Source: JALORV01 sp963791235 (GTDB lineage Bacteria; Pseudomonadota; Gammaproteobacteria; Burkholderiales; Burkholderiaceae_F). Taken from it: a stretch of 64,000 bases of DNA. The stretch is from the NCBI GenBank assembly GCA_963791235.1, contig CAWBRW010000024.1, forward strand, positions 3,542 through 67,541, written 5' to 3'. Position 1 is the first letter of the stretch. Each line of letters begins with the position of its first letter. The position numbers were made by a program, and so were the translations under genes. This document shows positions 41,342-49,072 of the stretch, one piece after another. Under the pieces are notes generated by a model. It had not been told where the DNA came from, made no database searches, and worked only from the letters and a program-made list of their open reading frames with translations.

Positions 41342-42256
41342 ATGAGCGCTACAGATACCGTGACCCAGCCAGCGGATTCCGCGGCACCGATGAAGGAGCC
41401 AAAGCCACCGTTCGAACCACAGCGGCAGCAGCCGCCAGGCCTCGAGTCCGAAGTGCAGCCGGCGCCGCGCTTCGAGGCGCTGCGCTACAAGGCGGCCGGC
41501 AAGCTGACCGGACAGGCCGCGCTTATCACCGGTGGCGATTCAGGCATCGGACGCGCCGTTGCCGTGCTCTACGCGCGTGAAGGCGCCGATGTCGCGATCG
41601 TCTACCTGCCGGAGGAACAGAGTGACGCCGATTCAACACGCAGGGCCGTGGAGGAATGCGGACGGCGATGTGAACAGATTCCCGGCGACCTTGCCGACCC
41701 CGAGTTCTGCGACGATGTAATCGAGCGCACGGTGAAGGCATTCGGTCGCCTCGATATCCTCGTCTCCAACGCCGCGCGGCAGAGCCGCAAGGAACTCGCG
41801 CAGCTGGACGACGCGGACCTGCAACGGACGTTCGAGACCAACATCTTCGCGTACATGCGACTGTCGCGCGCCGCCCTGCGGCACATGAAGCGCGGTGCCG
41901 CCATCATTGCAACGAGTTCCCAGACCGGGATCCAGGGCTCGCACAGGCTTCCCGATTACTCGGCAACCAAGGGAGCGATCAATGCGTTTACGAAGTCGCT
42001 GGCGATCGACCTGATTGACCGTGGCATACGCGTGAATGCCGTCGCACCCGGTCCGGTGTGGACGCCACTGAATCCGTCCGATACCGGACTCACTGCCGAG
42101 AAAGCCGGCAAATTCGGATCAGACAGTCCGATGAAGCGTCCGGCACAGCCCGAGGAACTGGCTCCGGCTTACGTCTTTCTCGCATCGAACGCGGATTCGT
42201 CGTACATCACCGGCACGGTGCTGCAGGTGATGGGCGGCGAGACGACCGGAGGATGA
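41342..42256 (+). CDS. Short-chain dehydrogenase/reductase (YghA/GsiB-neighbour type)
   Basis: A 304-residue SDR with the long N-terminal extension (residues 1-55, 'PPFEPQRQQPPGLESEVQPAP') of the stress-related YghA group. Marks: 'QAALITGGDSGIGRAVAVLYAREGADVAI', 'DILVSNAARQSRKELAQL' in place of N-N-A-G, catalytic Ser in 'IIATSSQTGIQGS' and Y-x-x-x-K in 'LPDYSATKGAINAFTKSLA'. It ends 'SSYITGTVLQVMGGETTGG'. ATG 41342 follows CGGAGGATTC. The substrate is unknown. Confidence 0.9.
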   Translation: MSATDTVTQPADSAAPMKEPKPPFEPQRQQPPGLESEVQPAPRFEALRYKAAGKLTGQAALITGGDSGIGRAVAVLYAREGADVAIVYLPEEQSDADSTRRAVEECGRRCEQIPGDLADPEFCDDVIERTVKAFGRLDILVSNAARQSRKELAQLDDADLQRTFETNIFAYMRLSRAALRHMKRGAAIIATSSQTGIQGSHRLPDYSATKGAINAFTKSLAIDLIDRGIRVNAVAPGPVWTPLNPSDTGLTAEKAGKFGSDSPMKRPAQPEELAPAYVFLASNADSSYITGTVLQVMGGETTGG

Positions 42257-42331
42257 CCTGAGATCGTTGTGGCGACGTCGCGCGGCTTCGCCATGGCCGC
42301 ATGCGACATCGATACCGCCGGATCGGTTAGC

Positions 42332-42347
42332 CGGCACGGGAAGTGCC
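42332..42347 (+). promoter_or_regulatory. Sigma-54 (-24/-12) promoter for the small-protein/GlsB unit
   Basis: CGGCACG-GGAA-GTGCC has a perfect -24 box and the -12 GC. The predicted start at about 42358 is 29 bases before the lipoprotein ATG. Confidence 0.5.
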
Positions 42348-42386
42348 TGCCATCGGGACAACGGACGAGGCTCTCTGCTTCATCTA

Positions 42387-42557
42387 ATGGTCTGCACCAT
42401 CGCACCGTTGACCCACTGCCCGCTGGGCCGCGTCGTCCGTTACGGGCTGGTCATCATCACGGGACTTGGCTTGCTCACCGCGTGCGATCCGCGTCGTGCG
42501 CAATCTGACCTGGCGTCGGCCGGTAACGCGGTCACTCTCCTATCCCATTCCAAGTAG
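42387..42557 (+). CDS. 56-residue lipoprotein
   Basis: ATG 42387 opens a short frame whose hydrophobic stretch ends in a lipobox (VIITGLGLLTAC). The mature peptide is only about 20 residues (DPRRAQSDLASAGNAVTLLSHSK). Small lipoproteins of this kind are common near GlsB genes. The ribosome site is weak. Confidence 0.45.
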   Translation: MVCTIAPLTHCPLGRVVRYGLVIITGLGLLTACDPRRAQSDLASAGNAVTLLSHSK

Positions 42558-42570
42558 CGGCGGAGCTCGA

Positions 42571-42789
42571 ATGCACAATTTGCAGCGCCTGCACGTGCCG
42601 GACCCGAACGAGCCGGCACACGTACCTCCCCCGGTGCCACCGCAGCCACCGCGTCCGGCACCGGGGAAACCACCGATCGACGATCCTCCCGCGCCCGGCA
42701 GCCCCGAGGTCCCGGTGTACACGCCGCCCAGCGGCGGCGTCGCAGGCACATCCCTTGCCCAGAAGGGTGACGCATTCAGCCCCCTTTAA
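42571..42789 (+). CDS. 72-residue proline-rich protein
   Basis: ATG 42571 with GGAG five bases upstream. About a third of the residues are proline ('VPPPVPPQPPRPAPGKPP'), so it is unstructured. No signal sequence. It lies between the small lipoprotein and the GlsB gene and is probably co-transcribed with both. No family recognised. Confidence 0.55.
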   Translation: MHNLQRLHVPDPNEPAHVPPPVPPQPPRPAPGKPPIDDPPAPGSPEVPVYTPPSGGVAGTSLAQKGDAFSPL

Positions 42790-42807
42790 CCGACCAGGAG
42801 AGTAAAG

Positions 42808-43074
42808 ATGAGCATCGTGATTTGGCTGATCATTGGAGGCATCGTCGGCTGGCTCGCCAGCCTGATCATGCGCACAGACGGCCAGCAGGGCATTCTTCTG
42901 AATATCGTCGTGGGCATTGTCGGCGCGGTGCTCGCCGGCTGGCTGATTTCGCCGCTGGTGGGCGTGGGTACTATCAACCAGGGCATTTCGATCGCGTCGA
43001 TAGTCGTCTCGCTGATCGGCGCCCTAATCCTGCTAGCCATCGTCAACCTGTTCCGCCGCGGTCGCGCACGCTGA
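42808..43074 (+). CDS. GlsB/YeaQ/YmgE-family stress membrane protein
   Basis: An 88-residue protein with three helices and the family pattern 'IIGGIVGWLASLIMRTDGQQGILLNIVVGIVGAVLAGWL'. These transglycosylase-associated proteins of the inner membrane are induced by envelope, osmotic and oxidative stress. Last gene before a strong terminator; a good ribosome site (AGGAGAG). Confidence 0.92.
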   Translation: MSIVIWLIIGGIVGWLASLIMRTDGQQGILLNIVVGIVGAVLAGWLISPLVGVGTINQGISIASIVVSLIGALILLAIVNLFRRGRAR

Positions 43075-43126
43075 ACGGTCGGGCGAAGCGAATATGCCGT
43101 GTCAATTTCCGCTGACACGGTTCTGT

Positions 43127-43160
43127 GCTGAAGCCGGGTACTCCGGCTTCAGCTTTTTTA
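43127..43160 (+). terminator. Strong rho-independent terminator after glsB
   Basis: GCTGAAGCCGG (43127-43137) pairs with CCGGCTTCAGC (43143-43153) and is followed by TTTTTTA. Confidence 0.92.
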
Positions 43161-43205
43161 TGCTCTCAGCTGCCGCGTAATAGACAGGACAGGCAGCCTT
43201 CGCGG

Positions 43206-43382
43206 TTAGCTGCGCTGGTTCTCGCGCTGACCGTCTTTCTGCTTCTGCTCGTTGCGGTTCTGACCGCCCTGTTCCTGGCGCTTCTGGCCGCCTTGCTCGC
43301 CGCGATTCTTACCGCCTTGGTCCTGACGGCCCTGATCGCCTTGCTCGCCGCGGTTGCCCTGCTCATTTCGGTTCTGCTGCAT
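43206..43382 (-). CDS. 58-residue Q/N/G/R-rich repeat protein
   Basis: ATG 43382 has an AGGAG ribosome site. The whole product is a low-complexity hydrophilic repeat (N-x-G-E-Q-G-x-Q, K-R-Q-E-Q-G-G-Q-N-R) without hydrophobic residues. It looks like a hydrophilin or KGG-type stress protein, and should be disordered. The opposite-strand frame of leucines and alanines is only its mirror. A sigma-54 match lies 50-65 bases upstream. Confidence 0.7.
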   Translation of the reverse strand: MQQNRNEQGNRGEQGDQGRQDQGGKNRGEQGGQKRQEQGGQNRNEQKQKDGQRENQRS

Positions 43383-43431
43383 CGAATGCTCCTGCAAGTT
43401 CCACCGGCGACATTGCCGGGTTAACGAGGGC

Positions 43432-43447
43432 GGCAACGTACATGCCT
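43432..43447 (-). promoter_or_regulatory. Sigma-54 (-24/-12) promoter for the repeat protein
   Basis: AGGCATG-TACG-TTGCC on the minus strand. The predicted start at about 43421 leaves a 39-base leader. This is the last such site of the island. Confidence 0.6.
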
Positions 43448-43522
43448 GTCCGGCGTCCAGCGCGAGTCCCACAGTGATAGCCGCGCTAGCATGGGTGTCA
43501 TCTCACCTCCTGGCACAGCGCA

Positions 43523-44440
43523 ATGACAGAACGAATCCGCGGCCTGCTCGCCCCTGTCGTCACGCCGTTCGACGCATCGCTCAAGCCGGATGCCGAACGA
43601 CTGCTCAGGCATTGCCGGTGGTTGCTGTCGCAGGGCTCGGGCCTCGCGGTCTTCGGCACCAATTCCGAAGCCAACTCGCTGTCGGTCGACGAGCGCATCG
43701 CGCTGCTGGATTACCTCGTCGAGGCAGGAATACCGACGCAACAGATGATGCCCGGCACGGGATGCTGCGCGATCACCGATTCGATCCGCCTGACCGCGCG
43801 CGCGGTGCACCACGGCGTTGCCGGCTGCCTGATGCTGCCGCCGTTCTACTACAAGGGCGTCACCGACGAAGGCCTGTATCGGAATTTCGCGACGATCATT
43901 GAAGCGGTGGCCGACGCAAGGCTGCGCATCTACCTGTACCACATCCCTCCGGTTGCGCAGGTCGGCATCAGCTTCGAACTGATCGAGCGACTTCTGAAGG
44001 CCTACCCCGGCACCGTCGCCGGGATCAAGGATTCCTCGGGTGACTGGAGCAACACCCAAGGACTTGTCACGCGGTTTGCCGGTTCGGGCTTCGACGTCTT
44101 CGCCGGCAGCGAATCGTTCCTGCTGCCCAACCTGCGTGCCGGTGGCGCGGGCTGTATCAGCGCCACCGCAAACGTGAATCCGGGGGCGATCCACCGGCTG
44201 GTGAAGCAGTGGCAAACTCCCAACGCGGATGAGCTGCAGGCCGCTCTCGATGCGGTGCGCACGATCTTCCAGAAGCGCCCGATGATCGCCGCGCTGAAGC
44301 GCGCCATCGCGCACTGGAGTGGCGACGACGTCTGGTGCCGCGTGCGGCCGCCGTTGGTGGAACTCGGGACCGAGCAGGCCGCCGCGCTGATCAGCGAACT
44401 CGAGGCGGTCGGCTTCGAAATGCCCGGTCTGCCTACCTGA
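43523..44440 (+). CDS. Dihydrodipicolinate synthase (DapA/NanA) family aldolase
   Basis: A 305-residue class I aldolase barrel: 'GLLAPVVTPFDASLKPDAERLLRHCRWLL', 'GLAVFGTNSEANSLSVDERIALLDYLVEAG', 'PGTGCCAITDSIRLTARAVHHGVAGCLMLPPFYYKGV', Tyr in 'RIYLYHIPP' and the Schiff-base Lys in 'GTVAGIKDSSGDW'. The T-N-S-E box replaces the T-T-G-E of true DapA, so another 2-keto acid or hydroxy-acid substrate is likely. ATG 43523. It stands alone. Confidence 0.88.
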   Translation: MTERIRGLLAPVVTPFDASLKPDAERLLRHCRWLLSQGSGLAVFGTNSEANSLSVDERIALLDYLVEAGIPTQQMMPGTGCCAITDSIRLTARAVHHGVAGCLMLPPFYYKGVTDEGLYRNFATIIEAVADARLRIYLYHIPPVAQVGISFELIERLLKAYPGTVAGIKDSSGDWSNTQGLVTRFAGSGFDVFAGSESFLLPNLRAGGAGCISATANVNPGAIHRLVKQWQTPNADELQAALDAVRTIFQKRPMIAALKRAIAHWSGDDVWCRVRPPLVELGTEQAAALISELEAVGFEMPGLPT

Positions 44441-44639
44441 CCGAACCACCCGACGTCGATGGGAAAGCTTCCCATTTTCGTGGCGTCCCGACGCGACATC
44501 CATGCCCCGCTCCGGAATGAGCGGCCGTTGACGCCGCTTCCAATGCGCTGCTACCTTGGCTCGCCGCGTCGCCTTGCTGCGCACGGCGCAGGCGAGAGAT
44601 CCCGTCAACGGGACAGACCAGCCCACACCGGAGGGAATC

Positions 44640-45242
44640 GTGAAAGTTTGTCTGTTGAAGAAGCTGCTGCATGCCGCGGCATTCGCCGGCGTCGCCACGA
44701 CCGCACAGGGCGCACTCATCGGGTTTGACGATATTGGCGCGAACGGCACCGAGTTCACGCCCTACGTCGAAGACGGTTTCACCATAACGCCCGGCAGCAA
44801 CCGGTGGATCAATGTCCGGACCTACGGCGCGCCGGCGCCCTCCGCGCAGTTCAACCGCAACCCGGAGGAGCCCGAAGTCAGCAGCGGGCTGTTTATCACG
44901 GCCGGGGGCGCGGACTTCACGTTCAGCTCCGTCGATCTGTACTCGAGCGTGACTCCGATTCCGTATCGCGTCCTCGGCTACCAGGGTGACGTCGTGGTGC
45001 TCGACTTCTCCGGAACCGTACCGAATACGTTCGGCGCCTTCCGCACCGTGCTGAACGAGCAGTCCGGTCTGCTTCTGGATCGTCTGTACATCCGGCTGAC
45101 GAATCCGTTCCTCGCCCTCGGCGGCAATCCGGTGGGCATGGACAACATCATGGTCGCGCGCAGTTCGGTGCCCGAGCCGGCGATGCCGGCTCTGCTGCTG
45201 GCGGCGGCGTTGCTCGCTGCCAGCATGCGTCGCCGCGCGTGA
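44640..45242 (+). CDS. PEP-CTERM sorted exported protein
   Basis: A 200-residue protein from GTG 44640 (GGAGGGAATC ribosome site). A signal peptide ends near 'TTAQGALI'. The mature region begins 'GFDDIGANGTEFTPYVEDGF' as in other PEP-CTERM proteins with a discoidin-like sheet. It ends in the sorting signal: VPEPAMPALL, a hydrophobic helix, and the basic SMRRRA. This signal is recognised by EpsH/exosortase, which implies a genome encoding that system with exopolysaccharide. No exosortase is in the window. Confidence 0.9.
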   Translation: MKVCLLKKLLHAAAFAGVATTAQGALIGFDDIGANGTEFTPYVEDGFTITPGSNRWINVRTYGAPAPSAQFNRNPEEPEVSSGLFITAGGADFTFSSVDLYSSVTPIPYRVLGYQGDVVVLDFSGTVPNTFGAFRTVLNEQSGLLLDRLYIRLTNPFLALGGNPVGMDNIMVARSSVPEPAMPALLLAAALLAASMRRRA

Positions 45243-45480
45243 CCGCGACGCAATCGTAGTTCCTACCCACCGCGCCGGGTCAGGCGGCCTGGACGGGGCG
45301 TCGCGACTGACCGGGGGTTCGGGCGTTGATGCCCGCCGCGCTGCCGTCACGTCGTAACGGCGAATCGAAACCCGCGCCCGCCGGGCAATCGCTATGCCCG
45401 GCGCGGCCTATCCGCGTTCGACCCGCGTCGCCATTTGTTCGATACTGAATGCTTTACACGCGCTGTAGGAGGAGCGGACC
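45243..45480. other. Intergenic leader of the hybrid kinase
   Basis: No gene. A GTAGGAGGAG ribosome site lies just before the kinase ATG. No -24/-12 match was found here, unlike in the adjacent island. Confidence 0.4.
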
Positions 45481-48400
45481 ATGGAGTCAGCAGGGCCGTC
45501 AGCCGCGAGGACGGCCGACTCGCTGACAGAGAGGCCAGCGGCGTCCGCGGAGGCAGCGACGCAGGCGCTGTCGCGACCCGTTGCGCCCCCCAGCGAACCC
45601 CGACGATTCCGCATCGGGCTACGCACCTACCTTCGCACGCTGTTTCTCGGCACCATCACGCCGCTGGTGGTCCTGGCGGCCGTGCTGGTCTACCAGGTGG
45701 TTGCGAATGAGCGGCAAGCGGTCCAGCAGTCGATGCTGGACGTTGCGCGGACCTTGTCCGCTGCTGTCGATGCCGAAGTCGGTCGCACGGCGCTCGCCCT
45801 CGAAGTACTGGCAATGAGTCGCGCACTCGACGCGCCGAACCTCGATGAATTCAGACGCGAGGCGGAGGCCGTCCGCGCACTGCACCAGCGCTGGTCCAAC
45901 GTCGGACTGGTCCGACTCGACGGCAAGCGCCTGCTGAATCTGCGGGTCCCTCCGGGAGCGCCAATTCCCTCGGGGAACGACGAGGCCTTTCTGCGCGCCG
46001 CCGCTGAGGGGAAAACGCTCATTTCCAATGTCATCAAGAGTCCGACATCGGGCAAGCACCTCGTTTACGTGAGTGTGCCGGTACGGCGAAACGGCAAGCC
46101 CCTGTATGCGTTGGCGGCGACGATGGAGTACGAGGTCTGGACCGAGTGGCTGAGGTCGCACATCCCGACCGGCAGCATCGCCGCGATCGATGACCGCAAC
46201 GGAACGATCTTCGCCCGCAGTGAGCGCCCGGAGGCCTTCACCGGTCACGCAGCAGCCGAGGGGGTCAAGAGGGCTTACTCGGAGCGTATCGACGGGCTGA
46301 TCAAGGCCGCCAACCGCGAAGGGCTCGACATCTATGCCGCCTTCCACACCTCGGCGTTGACCGGCTGGCATGCGCTGATCGTTTCGCCTGCGGCAGTGGT
46401 AGACGCGCCGGTCAATCGCTATGTCGCCGGTCTTGCAGCGGGCACCCTGTTTGTCCTGCTGCTCGCCTTGGCGGCCTCAAAGCTGGTGGCGCGCCCCCTG
46501 GAGTCTTCGACGGCCCGCTTGCACGAGGCCATTGCCGCCTTTGGCGAAGGCCGGCGCCCGGAGGAGCGGAACCTGCCGATTGCGGAACTGGATGATGTGC
46601 ACCGGTCTACGCAGCAGGCCGCAGCCCTGCTTGAACGCGCGCAGCAATCGCTTCGGCACCGCAACCGGCAGTTCGAGGCGCTGCTGAACAGCGCTCCCAT
46701 CGGCGTCTGCCTCGTCGACTCGGCCTTCCGTATCACGGCAGTGAACCCTGCGGCGCGCTCCCTGATGGGCCCACCGAACGATGTCGACGACAACGACTTC
46801 AGGGCCGTGCTGCGCCGGATCGCCGGCGCCGAAGCCGAACGGCTCACGCGTTGCCTCGAGAACACGCTCGCTTCAGGAGAAACGTCGCATCTCGCCGAAG
46901 TGCGCGCCGTCGAGCAAGGGCGCATCCACGAGTGGCACATGGAGCGACTGCCGCTGCCCGATGGCCACGGCGTGGTCTGCTACTTCAAGGACATCTCACC
47001 GCAGGTGCAGGCGCGCGAGGAAGTGCTGCGTCAGCGTGAGGAACTGCAAACGATGCTCGACGTGATTCCGGTCGGAATTGCAGTGGCGCACGACAATCAG
47101 GCAAATCGGATCACCGTATCGCCCTACCTCGGTCGCCTCCTGGGCATCAGCCCTGGCCAGAACGCTTCACTCAGCGGAGGTGATCCCGGCCCCGCGCCTT
47201 ATCGCTGCCTGCGGAACGGGCAGGAGCTCACGCCCGACGACCTGCCGATGCAGGTCGCGGCACGCACCGGTAAGGAGGTTTGGGGCACGGAATACGACAT
47301 CGAGCTCGCTGACGGCCACATTCTTCATGTGATGTCCAACGCCGCACCGCTGTTTTCACCGGATGGGCGCGTCCGCGGCGCGATCGGTGCGCATGTCGAC
47401 ATCACGGAACTCAAGGACGCGCAATTGGCGCTCGAAGCCGCGGATCGGCAGAAGAACGAGTTTCTGGTGACGCTTGCCCACGAACTGCGCAACCCGCTCG
47501 CTCCGATCCGCTACGCGGCGGCGCTGCTGCGGTCGGATGCCGATGCGGGCGCGCTGGAGCGGGCGCGCCACACGATCGAACGACAGACCGCGCACCTGGC
47601 GCGACTTCTGGACGACATCCTCGACCTGAGTCGCATCTCGCGCAACGTCATCGAACTCAAGCATGAGGCCGTCGACATGGTGCAGCTGCTGCGTGCGGCG
47701 GCAGAGAACATTCGTTCGCTTGTCGAGGAGCGACGCCAGAGCCTCTTGGTCGACCTGGGTATCGACTCCTTGTGGGTCAATGGCGACTCCGCACGCCTGC
47801 TGCAGGTCGTCGACAATGTGCTGAACAACGCGTGCAAGTACACCGAGCCTGGCGGCACGATCCGATTGCAGGCGCGCGCCGACGGCGGGCACTGCGAGGT
47901 GCGCATCAGCGATACGGGGATCGGACTGTCCGCCGACATGGTGCCGGCCATCTTCACGATGTTCGGACAGGGCCATCCGATGCTGAAGGCCTCGAAGGGC
48001 GGTCTCGGCATCGGGCTTGCGCTGGTGCGTCGGCTGGTCGAACTGCACGCCGGCAGCATCACGGTGGAGAGCCCGGGCCTGGGCCGCGGCACGACCTTCA
48101 CGATTCGATTGCCGCTGCTGGAAGGCGCAAACGGAAGCCGCGCACCGTCCCCTACTGGCAGCGCCGGTGGTGCTGACCTCGGTCGGCTCAGCGTCCTGGT
48201 CGTCGACGACAATGTCGATGCGGCGCGCACGCTCGGGCTCGTCCTTTCTGCGGCCGGTGTATCCGTGCAGATTGCGCATACGGCGGCGGACGCGGCCTCG
48301 GTCGCGCGCTCGTGGCGACCGCAGGCCGCGCTGCTGGACGTCGGCTTGCCGGACGGCAGCGGCAACGACGTGGCGCGAAGCATCCGCGCCGAGACCTGGG

Positions 48401-48576
48401 GTCAGGACATCCTGCTGGTTGCGGTGACCGGCTGGGGTCAACAGTCCGACAAGGAAAGCACCGCCGCCGCGGGCTTCGACATGCACCTCGTGAAGCCCGT
48501 CGATCCTGCCCAGATCCTGGCCCTGCTGACAGGCTTCGCGCGGCGCGCGGCCCGGGCCCCGGAAGTGGGCGCGTAG
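45481..48576 (+). CDS. Membrane hybrid sensor histidine kinase
   Basis: A 1,031-residue protein in one clean frame. Helix 1 (about 46-70) and helix 2 (about 312-336) flank a dCache-like periplasmic sensor. A HAMP segment, two PAS domains (about 400-515 and 525-650), the HisKA phospho-acceptor 'FLVTLAHELRNPLAPIRYAA' (His near 666) and the ATPase with 'VLNNACKYTEPGG', 'ISDTGIGLSADMV' and 'GGLGIGLALVRRLVELHAGS' follow. The receiver domain is 'SVLVVDDNVDAARTLGLVL' with Asp in 'AALLDVGLPDGSG'. No output regulator is adjacent. The signal is unknown. Confidence 0.93.
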   Translation: MESAGPSAARTADSLTERPAASAEAATQALSRPVAPPSEPRRFRIGLRTYLRTLFLGTITPLVVLAAVLVYQVVANERQAVQQSMLDVARTLSAAVDAEVGRTALALEVLAMSRALDAPNLDEFRREAEAVRALHQRWSNVGLVRLDGKRLLNLRVPPGAPIPSGNDEAFLRAAAEGKTLISNVIKSPTSGKHLVYVSVPVRRNGKPLYALAATMEYEVWTEWLRSHIPTGSIAAIDDRNGTIFARSERPEAFTGHAAAEGVKRAYSERIDGLIKAANREGLDIYAAFHTSALTGWHALIVSPAAVVDAPVNRYVAGLAAGTLFVLLLALAASKLVARPLESSTARLHEAIAAFGEGRRPEERNLPIAELDDVHRSTQQAAALLERAQQSLRHRNRQFEALLNSAPIGVCLVDSAFRITAVNPAARSLMGPPNDVDDNDFRAVLRRIAGAEAERLTRCLENTLASGETSHLAEVRAVEQGRIHEWHMERLPLPDGHGVVCYFKDISPQVQAREEVLRQREELQTMLDVIPVGIAVAHDNQANRITVSPYLGRLLGISPGQNASLSGGDPGPAPYRCLRNGQELTPDDLPMQVAARTGKEVWGTEYDIELADGHILHVMSNAAPLFSPDGRVRGAIGAHVDITELKDAQLALEAADRQKNEFLVTLAHELRNPLAPIRYAAALLRSDADAGALERARHTIERQTAHLARLLDDILDLSRISRNVIELKHEAVDMVQLLRAAAENIRSLVEERRQSLLVDLGIDSLWVNGDSARLLQVVDNVLNNACKYTEPGGTIRLQARADGGHCEVRISDTGIGLSADMVPAIFTMFGQGHPMLKASKGGLGIGLALVRRLVELHAGSITVESPGLGRGTTFTIRLPLLEGANGSRAPSPTGSAGGADLGRLSVLVVDDNVDAARTLGLVLSAAGVSVQIAHTAADAASVARSWRPQAALLDVGLPDGSGNDVARSIRAETWGQDILLVAVTGWGQQSDKESTAAAGFDMHLVKPVDPAQILALLTGFARRAARAPEVGA

Positions 48577-49072
48577 CGGCGTTCCACAAGCCTGCCTCCA
48601 GCCCGCGGAGGAGAACCAACAAGACACTGTTCGGCGAGCCCACGCCCGCTCTCCTGTCCGACACTCCAAGGATCGCGATGCGCAGTGCAGGACCGGGCCA
48701 TGGTCATCCAGGCCGTCTCCAGGCGTGGCCGACCCGCTGAACGACTTATCGACTGCCGCAAAGGACGGGAACCGCGCGCCGTGGTGAGCGTGCGCCGGCC
48801 GTGAGCACAGCGCCGGCGCTGTGCGTCAGTCTGTGCGTCTACCCTTGAATGCTGTCCCTCGGAACGATTACGCGTTCTGTTCGCAACGGGACTCCTCCGC
48901 GCGCCTGAAGCGCGATTCTCAGTTGCAACTGAGTGAGGCTCGGCCCCTCTTGTCGGGCCGAGCCTTTGGACAATGAATGCCGAGCGAGAGTCCTGCTGGA
49001 ATCCGTGCACGGCGCCCTGGGGTCCACGCCGATTCAGCGTCCGGCGGAACCCACAGGAGACGCCTTGCATGT
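48577..49072. other. Intergenic region with a perfect hairpin
   Basis: No gene in about 500 bases. AGGCTCGGCCC (48936-48946) and GGGCCGAGCCT (48955-48965) form an 11-base perfect stem with an eight-base loop, with only TTTG after it. It could end the kinase transcript, or the convergent protease transcript, or belong to an unrecognised small RNA. Confidence 0.45.

Noticed and set aside
42267..42557. Longer 96-codon version of the small lipoprotein
   Set aside because: Its extra N-terminus is arginine-rich, lies across the predicted promoter and lacks a ribosome site.
43125..43424. Plus-strand frame of nearly pure leucine, alanine and valine, looking like a multi-helix membrane protein
   Set aside because: It is the mirror of the Q/N/G/R-rich repeat gene on the other strand, lies in the terminator region of glsB and has no ribosome site.
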